Positions 1 through 6,800 of a stretch of DNA of 10,670 bases are shown here, in pieces. Made by a program: the position numbers and the translations under genes. Numbering within the stretch: position 1 is the first letter of the stretch; each line of letters starts with the position of its first letter. The stretch is from contig JACKEC010000074.1 in NCBI GenBank assembly GCA_020633195.1, positions 1 to 10,670 of the forward strand, written 5' to 3'. The DNA comes from Sandaracinaceae bacterium (GTDB lineage Bacteria > Myxococcota_A > Polyangia > Polyangiales > Sandaracinaceae). The notes under the pieces were generated by a model. It worked only from the letters and a program-made list of their open reading frames with translations. It did no database searches and was not told the DNA's origin.

Positions 1-131
1 GCCTGCCCCACCCGCGACCACGTCGCCTGCGGACCGCCCGTGAACGGCCCGACGACCGTGCGCGGGACCGTCGCGCCGGCGCAGCCCGTGGCGATGATCG
101 CCAGCGCCGCGAGGAGGCTATGGCTGGACAT
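1..131 (-). CDS. Putative lipoprotein, N-terminal fragment (runs off the left edge)
   Basis: An ATG at 131-129 opens a frame with no stop to the window edge, giving 43 codons. The protein begins MSSHSLLAALAIIATGC, a short hydrophobic stretch ending in a lipobox (IATG before Cys17), so the product is probably cleaved by signal peptidase II and lipidated at Cys17. A GGAG motif at 144-141 lies 9 nt before the ATG. The start overlaps the end of the upstream minus-strand gene by 14 bp, which suggests translational coupling and a shared transcript. The visible mature part (AGATVPRTVVGPFTGG...) matches no family I recognise. Because most of the gene is outside the window, its function cannot be stated; the call rests on signal peptide, ribosome binding site and frame. 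Confidence 0.6.
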   Translation of the reverse strand, partial: MSSHSLLAALAIIATGCAGATVPRTVVGPFTGGPQATWSRVGQ

Positions 132-849
132 CGGTGGTGACTCCGAACGAGACGATGTGTCGCTGGTCCGAGTAGTCGGCGCCCTCGACGAAGATGGGCT
201 GCTGTCGCAGCCCGCGCGTCTCGACCGTCAACGACCATTGCACGAAGAGGAACCCCGCCGTGACGCGGGCGCCGAAGTCCCACGCGGGGTACAGGCCGCC
301 GAGCTGAAGCCCCGTCGTCTCCGAGTAGCGCGGCTCGCGGAACACGTACGGGATCCACCAGCGGTGAAAGACCCCGAGCCGCGGCGCCCACGGGTCGCGC
401 CAGGGTCGCGCCTCGGCGAACACGCCGGGCGCCGCGCCGAAGATGCCGACGTCGGCCTCGAGCCCGATCGATCCCCACGGCTCCTGGTAGGTCACCACCC
501 CGAACACGCGCGGCCCCAGATCGAACGCCGCCCCCTCGAGCTCGCTCCGGCCGGGCATCGTGAGGCCGACGAGGAGGCCCACGTGGTCGTCGACCACCGC
601 GCCCCAGCCGATGGAGCCGTAGGGCACGGGTGGGTTCGCGCTCGGTCGGGAGCGCACACACTCGAAGTTGCAATCCACCGTCCGCCCCGCCGGCGCGTGG
701 ATGAGCGTCGCGACCTCGAGCATCACGCCCGGCTTCACCCGCATCGGGTGCGCGAGCGTCGGGGCGCACGCCCCGACGGCCAGGAGGCAGAGCGCGCCGA
801 GGCCCACGGCCCCGTGAACGCTGCGTCTCTCCGTGTCGCGCCGCCCCAC
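118..849 (-). CDS. Probable outer-envelope lipoprotein, possibly beta-rich
   Basis: This 243-aa product has no family I can name. The N-terminus carries a hydrophobic segment (about residues 15-27) ending LLAVGAC, a lipobox with Cys28, so it is probably a lipoprotein. The rest is rich in short alternating Gly/Val/aromatic segments (for example GSIGWGAVV, VGLLVGLTM, GARVTAGFLFVQWSLTV) typical of beta-strands in outer-membrane proteins. A CxxxC pair (Cys60, Cys64) follows the mature start. The start is uncertain: GTG at 849 is the longest option, with no clear Shine-Dalgarno site; GTG at 807 would give a shorter signal peptide. It lies 35 bp after the dehydrogenase gene and overlaps the next lipoprotein gene by 14 bp. 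A barrel-like protein with a lipid anchor is unusual, so a periplasm-facing beta-sandwich is an alternative. Confidence 0.72.
   Translation of the reverse strand: MGRRDTERRSVHGAVGLGALCLLAVGACAPTLAHPMRVKPGVMLEVATLIHAPAGRTVDCNFECVRSRPSANPPVPYGSIGWGAVVDDHVGLLVGLTMPGRSELEGAAFDLGPRVFGVVTYQEPWGSIGLEADVGIFGAAPGVFAEARPWRDPWAPRLGVFHRWWIPYVFREPRYSETTGLQLGGLYPAWDFGARVTAGFLFVQWSLTVETRGLRQQPIFVEGADYSDQRHIVSFGVTTDVQP
757..778. repeat. 9-bp inverted repeat over the lipobox codons
   Basis: CGTCGGGGC (757-765) and GCCCCGACG (770-778) are perfect complements around a 4-nt loop. On the minus-strand mRNA the hairpin spans the codons for V-G-A-C-A-P-T, centred on the lipobox cysteine codon. Its core arms CGGGGCG/CGCCCCG recur in two hairpins at 10541-10558 and 10584-10601. 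It may be a by-product of GC-rich codon choice. Confidence 0.5.
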
Positions 850-884
850 TCGCTCGGGAGCAGCCTACACCCGGTCGCCGGGGG

Positions 885-1739
885 CTACCCGTAGCGGTAG
901 AAGCCCTCGCCGCTCTTGCGGCCGAGCTTGCCCGCGCGGACCATCTGCCGGAGCAGCGCCGGAGGGCGGAACTGCTCGCCGAGCTCGCGGTGCAGGTGCT
1001 CGAGGATCGCGAGCCGCACGTCGAGCCCCACGAGGTCGGTGAGGCGGAGCGGGCCCATCGGGTGGCGGTACCCGAGCTCCATCGCCTTGTCGATGTCCTC
1101 GGCGCTCGCGACGCCGCTCTCGAGCATCCGGATCGCCTCGCAGCCGAGGATCACGCCGAGGCGGCTCGTCGCGAACCCGGGGAAGTCGTTGACCACGATC
1201 GGCTCCTTGCCGATCCGCGCGGCGAACGCGCGCGCGGCCTCGACGGTCGTGTCGCTCGTGCTCAGACCGCGCACGATCTCGAGCAGCGCCATGATCGGCA
1301 CCGGGTTGAAGAAGTGGAGGCCGACCACGCGGTCGGGCGCGCCGCTCGCGGCGCCGATCTCGGTCACGCTGAGCGACGACGTGTTCGAGGCGAGGATCGC
1401 GTGCGCGGGCGCGTGCTCGGCGACCGCGGTGAACGTCTCGACCTTGAGCGCCATGATCTCCGGGATCGCCTCGACGACCAGGTCCGCGCCCGCGACGGCG
1501 TCGGCGAGGTCGGTCGTGGTCCGGATCCGGGCGATCGCGGCGTCCCGGTCGGCCGCCGCGATCTTGCCCTTGTCGGTCAGCTTGCCGAGCGAGCCTTCGA
1601 TGCCCGCGCGGCCGCGCGACAGCAGCTCGTCGTTCAGGTCGCGCAAGGCGACCTGCATCCCGGCGACCGCGCAGACCTGCGCGATCCCGTGCCCCATGGT
1701 GCCCGCGCCGAGCACCGCCACCTTCTCGATCTGGCTCAT
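885..1739 (-). CDS. hbd: 3-hydroxybutyryl-CoA dehydrogenase (3-hydroxyacyl-CoA dehydrogenase family)
   Basis: This 284-aa protein is the usual length for single-domain bacterial 3-hydroxyacyl-CoA dehydrogenases, which interconvert (S)-3-hydroxyacyl-CoA and 3-oxoacyl-CoA with NAD(P). The N-terminal Rossmann fold has the dinucleotide motif GAGTMG (residues 11-16). SNTSS (118-122), catalytic His142 in HFFNPVP and Glu154 in LLEIV (12 residues apart, as in the family) are present. The C-terminal domain has PGFATSR, HPMGPLRLTDLVGLD and LGRKSGEGFYRY, all signatures. The position of the family's conserved active-site Asn (usually PGFxxNR) is Ser192. The ATG at 1739 sits just before the Rossmann beta-strand and is the natural start, although no Shine-Dalgarno site is visible. 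The enzyme is cytosolic and would serve fatty-acid or butyrate/polyhydroxyalkanoate metabolism; exact chain length and direction cannot be read from sequence, so the symbol is family-level. Confidence 0.93.
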   Translation of the reverse strand: MSQIEKVAVLGAGTMGHGIAQVCAVAGMQVALRDLNDELLSRGRAGIEGSLGKLTDKGKIAAADRDAAIARIRTTTDLADAVAGADLVVEAIPEIMALKVETFTAVAEHAPAHAILASNTSSLSVTEIGAASGAPDRVVGLHFFNPVPIMALLEIVRGLSTSDTTVEAARAFAARIGKEPIVVNDFPGFATSRLGVILGCEAIRMLESGVASAEDIDKAMELGYRHPMGPLRLTDLVGLDVRLAILEHLHRELGEQFRPPALLRQMVRAGKLGRKSGEGFYRYG

Positions 1740-1763
1740 GGGGCGAGCCGTAGCACGAACGCG

Positions 1764-2177
1764 CTACCAGCCGAAGACGCCCAGGTTGTTCTTCGTCATC
1801 AGCGCCTGCACGTACGGCTGCACCGTCGCGTCGTCGATGCCGAAGCCGACCTGCATCTCGTTGAGCATCTGCATCTCGCGCGGCGCGAGGTGGCCATCGC
1901 CCATCGCCATGTCGGCGATGTTGAGGAGCATGCAGAGCTTCTGCTGCGGGGTGAGCACGGCCGCGACCGACTGCAGGAACTGCGGCCACCCGTTCTGCCG
2001 AGCGAAGTCCATGCCCATGCGCAGGACGTTGTCGTCGGGGACGATCTTGAGGATGTCGCCGCGCTCGTCGGGGCTGAGGTGGCCGTCCGCCGCGGCCACG
2101 TAGAACAGGCCGGCCGCCATGCCGATCTGCGGGGTCATCTGGATCGAGCTGCCCTGGAAACCGTCGAACACGCCCAT
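1764..2177 (-). CDS. TerB-like domain protein
   Basis: This 137-aa helical protein has no signal peptide or membrane segment. It carries two related acidic motifs, AAADGHLSPDE (residues 28-38) and MGDGHLAPRE (92-101), each of the form DG.L...E. This paired acidic pattern, in an all-helical protein of about 140-150 aa, is what defines the TerB/TerB-like family named from tellurite resistance, whose members are thought to bind metal. No other ter genes (TerC, TerD/E) are nearby, so tellurite resistance is not implied and a general stress or metal-sensing role is equally possible. The ATG at 2177 is preceded by a strong GGGAGGG ribosome binding site. It is the first gene of the minus-strand block, 24 bp before the dehydrogenase gene, and diverges from the protease gene. 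Confidence 0.75.
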   Translation of the reverse strand: MGVFDGFQGSSIQMTPQIGMAAGLFYVAAADGHLSPDERGDILKIVPDDNVLRMGMDFARQNGWPQFLQSVAAVLTPQQKLCMLLNIADMAMGDGHLAPREMQMLNEMQVGFGIDDATVQPYVQALMTKNNLGVFGW

Positions 2178-2184
2178 GGTGCGT

Positions 2185-2193
2185 CCCTCCCTT
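2185..2193 (-). promoter_or_regulatory. Shine-Dalgarno site of the TerB-like gene
   Basis: On the minus strand this reads AAGGGAGGG, with 7 nt between its last G and the ATG at 2177. It is among the best ribosome binding sites in the window and fixes the start. Confidence 0.75.
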
Positions 2194-2203
2194 CGAGGCG
2201 GGC

Positions 2204-2232
2204 AGATTCGGCAACGCGCGGCCCTCGGTCAA
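2204..2232 (-). promoter_or_regulatory. Possible sigma70-type promoter for the TerB-like gene
   Basis: On the minus strand TTGACC (2232-2227) matches the -35 consensus at five of six positions. It is followed after exactly 17 nt by GAATCT (2209-2204), which keeps only the A at position 2 and the T at position 6 of the -10 consensus. A start near 2197 would leave a leader that still includes the ribosome binding site at 2193-2185. The -10 match is weak, so this is a suggestion. Confidence 0.3.
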
Positions 2233-2241
2233 GGGCCTTTT
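2220..2241 (+). terminator. Hairpin followed by TTTT in the divergent leader (terminator/attenuator-like)
   Basis: GGCCCT (2220-2225) and AGGGCC (2232-2237) are perfect complements around a 6-nt loop, followed directly by TTTT (2238-2241). This is the form of a short intrinsic terminator in the plus direction, 40 nt before the protease ATG. No plus-strand gene ends here, so if functional it would act on the protease leader. The stem is only 6 bp and the T tract only 4, so it may be chance. Confidence 0.3.
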
Positions 2242-2281
2242 GCGGCGCCGACGGCGGAGGTAGCGTGCCGGGCGAGGACCG

Positions 2282-3394
2282 ATGGCGGACACGAACGCGG
2301 ACGACATGATCAAAGTGCGCACCGGGCAAATCGTCTTGGTGCAGGACAGCAAGGGCCTCGGGACGGGCCTCGTCGTCGGGGACGACGGCTGGGTGCTCAC
2401 CAACCGCCACGTCGCGCCGAGCGTGGGCCCGTACCGCGTCGTGTTGTCGAGCGGGAAGAACGTCCACGCGGTCGGCGTGCATCAGAGCAACCACCACGAC
2501 CTCGCGATCGTGAAGGTGGACCTGAGCCACGAGGCGCCGTTCGACATCGAGAACGACCTCGCCGACGCCTACCACGTCGGCGAGGAGGTCTGGGCGCTCG
2601 GCCACCCGCGCGGGTGTCGGTTCAGCGTCTCGCGAGGGATCATCAGCAACCCGCACCGCGAGATCGACGGCGACTACTACGTGCAGACCGACGTCGCGAT
2701 CAACCCGGGGAACTCGGGCGGTCCGCTCGTCGACAGCGCCGGCCGCCTCGTGGGCGTCGTCACGCTGATGTACGCCGGCTCACAAGGCCTCGGCTTCGCC
2801 GTGCCCGCGCACACCGCGAGCGACTACGTGCGCCTCGTGCGCCGCCTCGTGCGTCAAGGCGTCGTGAAGATCCCCATGGAGCTCCTCGCGAAGACCGCGG
2901 ACAAGGAGCAGGTGGCGCCCGAGATCGTGCGCAGCGCCGTCGACGTGCTCATGCAGATCGGCGACGCCAGCGTCGAGGAGGAGAACGCCGAGTCCGGGCA
3001 CTTCAAGATCCGCAAGAAGAAGGGCCTCATCGACGTCGTCTGCTCGAACGAGGTCCTGACCGTCCGCGGGCGCGTGAGCATGCTCGGCAAGGAGGAGCTC
3101 GACAACGGCGCCTTCCTCACGAAGCTGTTGCGCCTCAACGGCACCGCGGAGCTCGGCGGCGCGTCCTTCCACCTCGACGGCGACGCGCTCGAGCTCGGCA
3201 TCCGCCGGCCCACCACCGGCCTCGACGCGCTCGAGGCGTTCTGGGCGATGGACCTCGTGCTCCACCTCCTCGGCGAGTGGAGCGGCAAGATCAACGAGCT
3301 CGCGTACTCCTCGCCGAGCCCCAAGGCCGGCGCCGCGAAGCCCGAGAGCCCGTTCCCTCAGATCGCGATGCCCAAGCCGATGCCCGAGGAGTGA
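2282..3394 (+). CDS. HtrA/Do-type trypsin-like serine protease with C-terminal YbjN/chaperone-like domain
   Basis: This 370-aa protein has a trypsin-like core of the HtrA (S1C) type at residues about 12-190. His43 (TNRHV), Asp73 (HHDLAIVKV) and Ser145 (NPGNSGGPL) form an intact catalytic triad, and GLGFAVP (169-175) is the expected substrate-side motif. Unlike typical HtrA proteins there is no signal peptide or membrane anchor and no PDZ domain, so it is probably cytosolic. After a helical linker, residues about 200-340 (KKKGLIDVVCS..., LLRLNGTAELGGASF, GLDALEAFWAMDLVLHLLGEW) have the beta-rich then helical pattern of YbjN or type III secretion-chaperone-like domains; that is inference from pattern. 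The last 30 residues are Pro/Ala/Glu-rich and likely disordered. GAGG at 2274-2277 is only 4 nt before the ATG, so a start at codon 9 (ATG 2306) is possible. The stop is 3 bp from the convergent downstream gene. Confidence 0.85.
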   Translation: MADTNADDMIKVRTGQIVLVQDSKGLGTGLVVGDDGWVLTNRHVAPSVGPYRVVLSSGKNVHAVGVHQSNHHDLAIVKVDLSHEAPFDIENDLADAYHVGEEVWALGHPRGCRFSVSRGIISNPHREIDGDYYVQTDVAINPGNSGGPLVDSAGRLVGVVTLMYAGSQGLGFAVPAHTASDYVRLVRRLVRQGVVKIPMELLAKTADKEQVAPEIVRSAVDVLMQIGDASVEEENAESGHFKIRKKKGLIDVVCSNEVLTVRGRVSMLGKEELDNGAFLTKLLRLNGTAELGGASFHLDGDALELGIRRPTTGLDALEAFWAMDLVLHLLGEWSGKINELAYSSPSPKAGAAKPESPFPQIAMPKPMPEE

Positions 3395-3397
3395 CGC

Positions 3398-3730
3398 TCA
3401 GGTCCCCCAGGGCTTGCAGCCGAGGTCGCGGATGCTGCCGGCCTGGAAGATGAACAGCGCGTCCGACGTGTCGTAGTCGACCCCGGTCACGTAGCCCGGG
3501 TAGACGGTGAACTGGAGCTTCGCCTCGAACGAGCGGACGAAGAGGCTCGGGCAGTGGATGTCGATGGTGTGCGGCCCCGGCGGCAGCGGGATCAGGTGGT
3601 AGCCCCACTTGAGCGCCTGGGTGCCGCCGTCGATCGTGACGATCGGCTTCTTGAAGTCGAGCATCCACTGGAGCCCGCCCTTGAGGAGGCGGAGCTGGAG
3701 GCCGGAGGGGGTCTGAGGTTGCGCGTTCAC
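3398..3730 (-). CDS. Hypothetical small beta-rich protein
   Basis: I do not recognise this 110-aa protein. The GTG at 3730 is chosen because GGAGA lies about 5 nt upstream on the minus strand; a longer reading to 3856 would run into the neighbouring gene's leader and add only low-complexity residues. The protein has no signal peptide and begins VNAQPQTPSG. It then shows alternating hydrophobic strands (PIVTIDGG, WGYHLIPLPPGPHTIDIHC, AKLQFTVYPGYVTGVDY). The PxGxHxIxI-like turn resembles PEGA-type or other small beta-sandwich domains, but this is only a shape resemblance. It is divergent from the large surface-protein gene, with a shared upstream region, and converges on the protease gene with a 3-bp gap. 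No functional link to either neighbour is visible. Confidence 0.72.
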   Translation of the reverse strand: MNAQPQTPSGLQLRLLKGGLQWMLDFKKPIVTIDGGTQALKWGYHLIPLPPGPHTIDIHCPSLFVRSFEAKLQFTVYPGYVTGVDYDTSDALFIFQAGSIRDLGCKPWGT

Positions 3731-3870
3731 GTTTTCTCCGGGCGTGAATAGCACATCGCGGAGGTCCCGAGGCTCCCTCGGCCCGCCAGACTCACTGGAT
3801 TGATGCACACATTCTGTACTACCGTGAGGATGGGTTTGGTCTGTTGGGTGCTCCATCCGCGGAGGCAGTC
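3731..3870. other. Divergent intergenic region, relatively AT-rich
   Basis: About 140 bp separate the starts of the small minus-strand gene and the surface-protein gene. Positions 3796-3845 are visibly richer in A/T than the rest of the window, as expected for a promoter region. TTGATG at 3800-3805 and TACTAC at 3818-3823 are faint promoter-like hexamers without proper spacing, so no promoter is called. Confidence 0.35.
3861..3865 (+). promoter_or_regulatory. Shine-Dalgarno site that decides the surface-protein start
   Basis: GGAGG lies 5 nt before a TTG at 3871. Starting there gives a clean signal peptide (MRLPACVSFALAL..., cleavage ARA/QS). The in-frame TTG at 3844 has only GAGG 13 nt upstream and would add nine uncharged residues before the signal peptide. 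Confidence 0.6.
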
Positions 3871-6800
3871 TTGCGACTTCCGGCGTGTGTCTCTTTCGCG
3901 CTCGCGCTGAGCGTGTCCGTCTCGTTTGGCTCCGTGGCTCGTGCGCAGAGCTGCCTCGGGACGTGCTCGGTCAGCGGCGACGCGTGCGGCGCCGATCTGG
4001 GGTGCGGCGGTGGCCGGACCTGCGCGGGCGCCTGCGCTCCGCCCGCGGCGTTCCCCGCGGCGATGGCGTTCGCGGCCGTGCAGTGCGCCGATCCGGGAGC
4101 GATTCCGTCGCAGGATCCGTGCACCGACGAGGCGCGCGATCACAGGAACATCATCGGCGGCGGCGCGACGCCGGCGTACCAGTACTCGCAGGACGGGACC
4201 TACTTCTACCTCCGCATCCGCGTCGAGGCGGACCCCCGGCAGGCGACGGCGCTGCGCGCGTTCGCGTGGGGCTTCGGGCTCGACGCCAACAACGACGGCG
4301 AGTTCGAGGCGTACATCACCGCCATCGGTCAGGGCATGGCCGACCGCGTCGAGATCCAGGATCAGGACCCCGACAACGGGGTCAGCCCGAGCTTCGTCCT
4401 CGGGACCGGGAGAGCGCCCGACACCGCGCTCTATCCCGTCCTGACCGACGGGTCGGGCCGGACCTGGGTCGACGTCCAGCTCGCGCCCGGCGGGAACTTC
4501 TGCGCTGACGACACGGACGGCGGCGACTACTTCCTCTCCGTCGCGGTGCCCCTCGCGATCCTCGCCGACCTCGGCGCGCTCGGCGGCGTGATCGCCTACG
4601 GCGGCAGCTCGTCGGCGTTCACGGGGATCCAGAACGACATCGTCTGCGCCGACGGCACGACCTCCTGTCGCACCGGCGCGACCTGCCCGACGGGGATCTG
4701 CCTCGCGTCGGGGAGCTGCGCCCCGCCGGTGCCGCCGATCTTCACCGGCTGCGTGGCCGCGGACACGAACATGGACGGCGTCGACGAGGGCTGCACGACC
4801 GGCACCCCGCGCTGTCTGGTCGGCGGCGGGACGTCGGTGTGCGTCGAGTGCATCACCGACGCGGGCTGCAACGACCTCAACGACTGCAGCGCCGACGCCT
4901 GCGTCGCCAACGCGTGCGTCCACACCGCAGAGCCCATGGGGACCACCTGCATGGGCGGCACGTGCGACGGTGACCCGACGACGCCGATGTGCATCGGCTG
5001 CACGGCGGCCTCCGACTGCGACGACGGCAACGAGTGCACCACCGAGGCCTGCACGGCGGGCGCGTGCAGCTCCACCGTCGCGATGGCCGGCACGACGTGC
5101 ACCGGCGGCGTCTGCGACGGCGTCGCGACGCCGACCTGCGTGACGTGCATCGACGACGCGACCGGCCGGATGGTCGACTCTGGCTGCAGCAGCGGCACGC
5201 CCATCTGCGACACCTCCGGCACGGCGCCGGTCTGCGTCGCCTGCCTTGCCGCCGCGCACTGCGACGACGGGAACGAGTGCACGACCGACGCCTGCACCGC
5301 GGGGGTGTGCTCGTCCACGGAGCTCGTCGCCGGCACCACGTGCAGCGCCGGCGTGTGCAACGGCTCGTCGACGGCGCCAGCGTGCGTGGACTGCATCGAC
5401 GACGCGGCCGGGACCATGACGGACTCGGGCTGCACTGCGGGCGCGCCCGTGTGCGAGACGTCGGGCGCGTCGCCGATGTGCACCGGGTGCGCGACGGCCG
5501 CCGACTGCGACGACGGCAACGAGTGCACCGCCGACGCCTGCACCGCGGGGACGTGCGGGCGCGCTCCGGTGGCGGCGGGCACGATGTGCACGGGCGGCGT
5601 CTGCAACGGCGTGGCCGGCATGGCGGCGTGCGTCGCCTGCGTCGACGACGCGGCCGGCGGGGCCACCGACACGGGGTGCACCTCGGCGACGCCGCGGTGC
5701 GACACCTCGGGCGCCGCGCCGACGTGCGTGGGCTGCATGGTGGCGGCCGACTGCGACGACGGCATCGAGTGCACGACCGACTCGTGCGCCGCGGGGGCCT
5801 GCGTCCGCGCGGTCGCGCCGGCGGGGACGCTGTGCGCGGGCGGGGTCTGCGACGGGACGGCCGGGTCGCCGATGTGCCTCGCGTGCGTCGACGACGCGAC
5901 CGGGGCCGACCGCGACAGCGGGTGCACCGCCGCGTCGCCGATCTGCGACGAGAGCGGCTCGGCGCCCGTGTGCACCGCGTGCGTCGACGCCGGGCCGGGG
6001 ACCGACCCGGGCTGCGCGATGCCCACCGAGGTGTGCGCGGGGACCGGCGCGTCGCGGACGTGCGTGGACTGCGAGGACACCGAGACCGGCACGGGCACGG
6101 ACTTCGGCTGCGACGCCATGACCCCGATCTGCGGCGCGACGATGGCCGGCTCGGTCCGGTGCGTCGAGTGCACGCTCGACACCGAGTGCCCGACCGGTGA
6201 GCGCTGCAACATGGCGTCGGGCACCTGCGCGATGGGCTGCAGCGACGACTCCGACTGCAGCGCGCCCACGCCCGTCTGCGACACCGTGTCGGGGATGTGC
6301 GTCGAGTGCGTCGACGACGGCTCCTGCCGCGGCCGCCAGGAGTGCGGGACGGGCAACGTCTGCACCTACCCCGACAGCGACGGCGACGGGACGACCGACG
6401 AGGTCGACCTCGACGACGACAACGACGGCATCCCCGACGTGGACGAGCTCGGCGGGATGGACCGCAGCGTCGACACCGACGGCGACGGGGTGCAGGACTT
6501 CGAGGATCCCGACAGCGTCGTGTGCGACGACGCCGACGCGGACGGGATCTGCGACGAGCTGCCGAGCAGCGTCGACTTCGACGGCGACGGCGTCCCGAAC
6601 CACCTCGACCTCGACGCCGACGGCGACGGCCTGACGGACCTCCGCGAGGGCGGCGGCGTCGACGCCAACGGCGACGGCCTCGTCGACGGGTTCGTGGACC
6701 TCGACGGCAACGGGCTCGACGACGGCGTGATGGCCTCGCCGCTGCCGCTGCCCAATACCGACGGGACGGGCGGGCCGGACTTCCTCGACCTCGACTCGGA

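Noticed and set aside
1764..2177. Tellurite-resistance operon
   Set aside because: Only the TerB-like gene is present; no TerC, TerD/E or TerZ homologue is nearby, so the resistance function is not supported.
3731..3856. Longer start (ATG 3856) for the small minus-strand gene
   Set aside because: The extra 42 residues are polar and without structure and would overlap the surface-protein leader, whereas the GTG at 3730 has a well-placed GGAGA.
4596..6365. 589-codon minus-strand open frame within the Cys-repeat region
   Set aside because: It is periodic Ser/Pro/Val/His sequence that follows the plus-strand repeat period, so it is a shadow of that gene.
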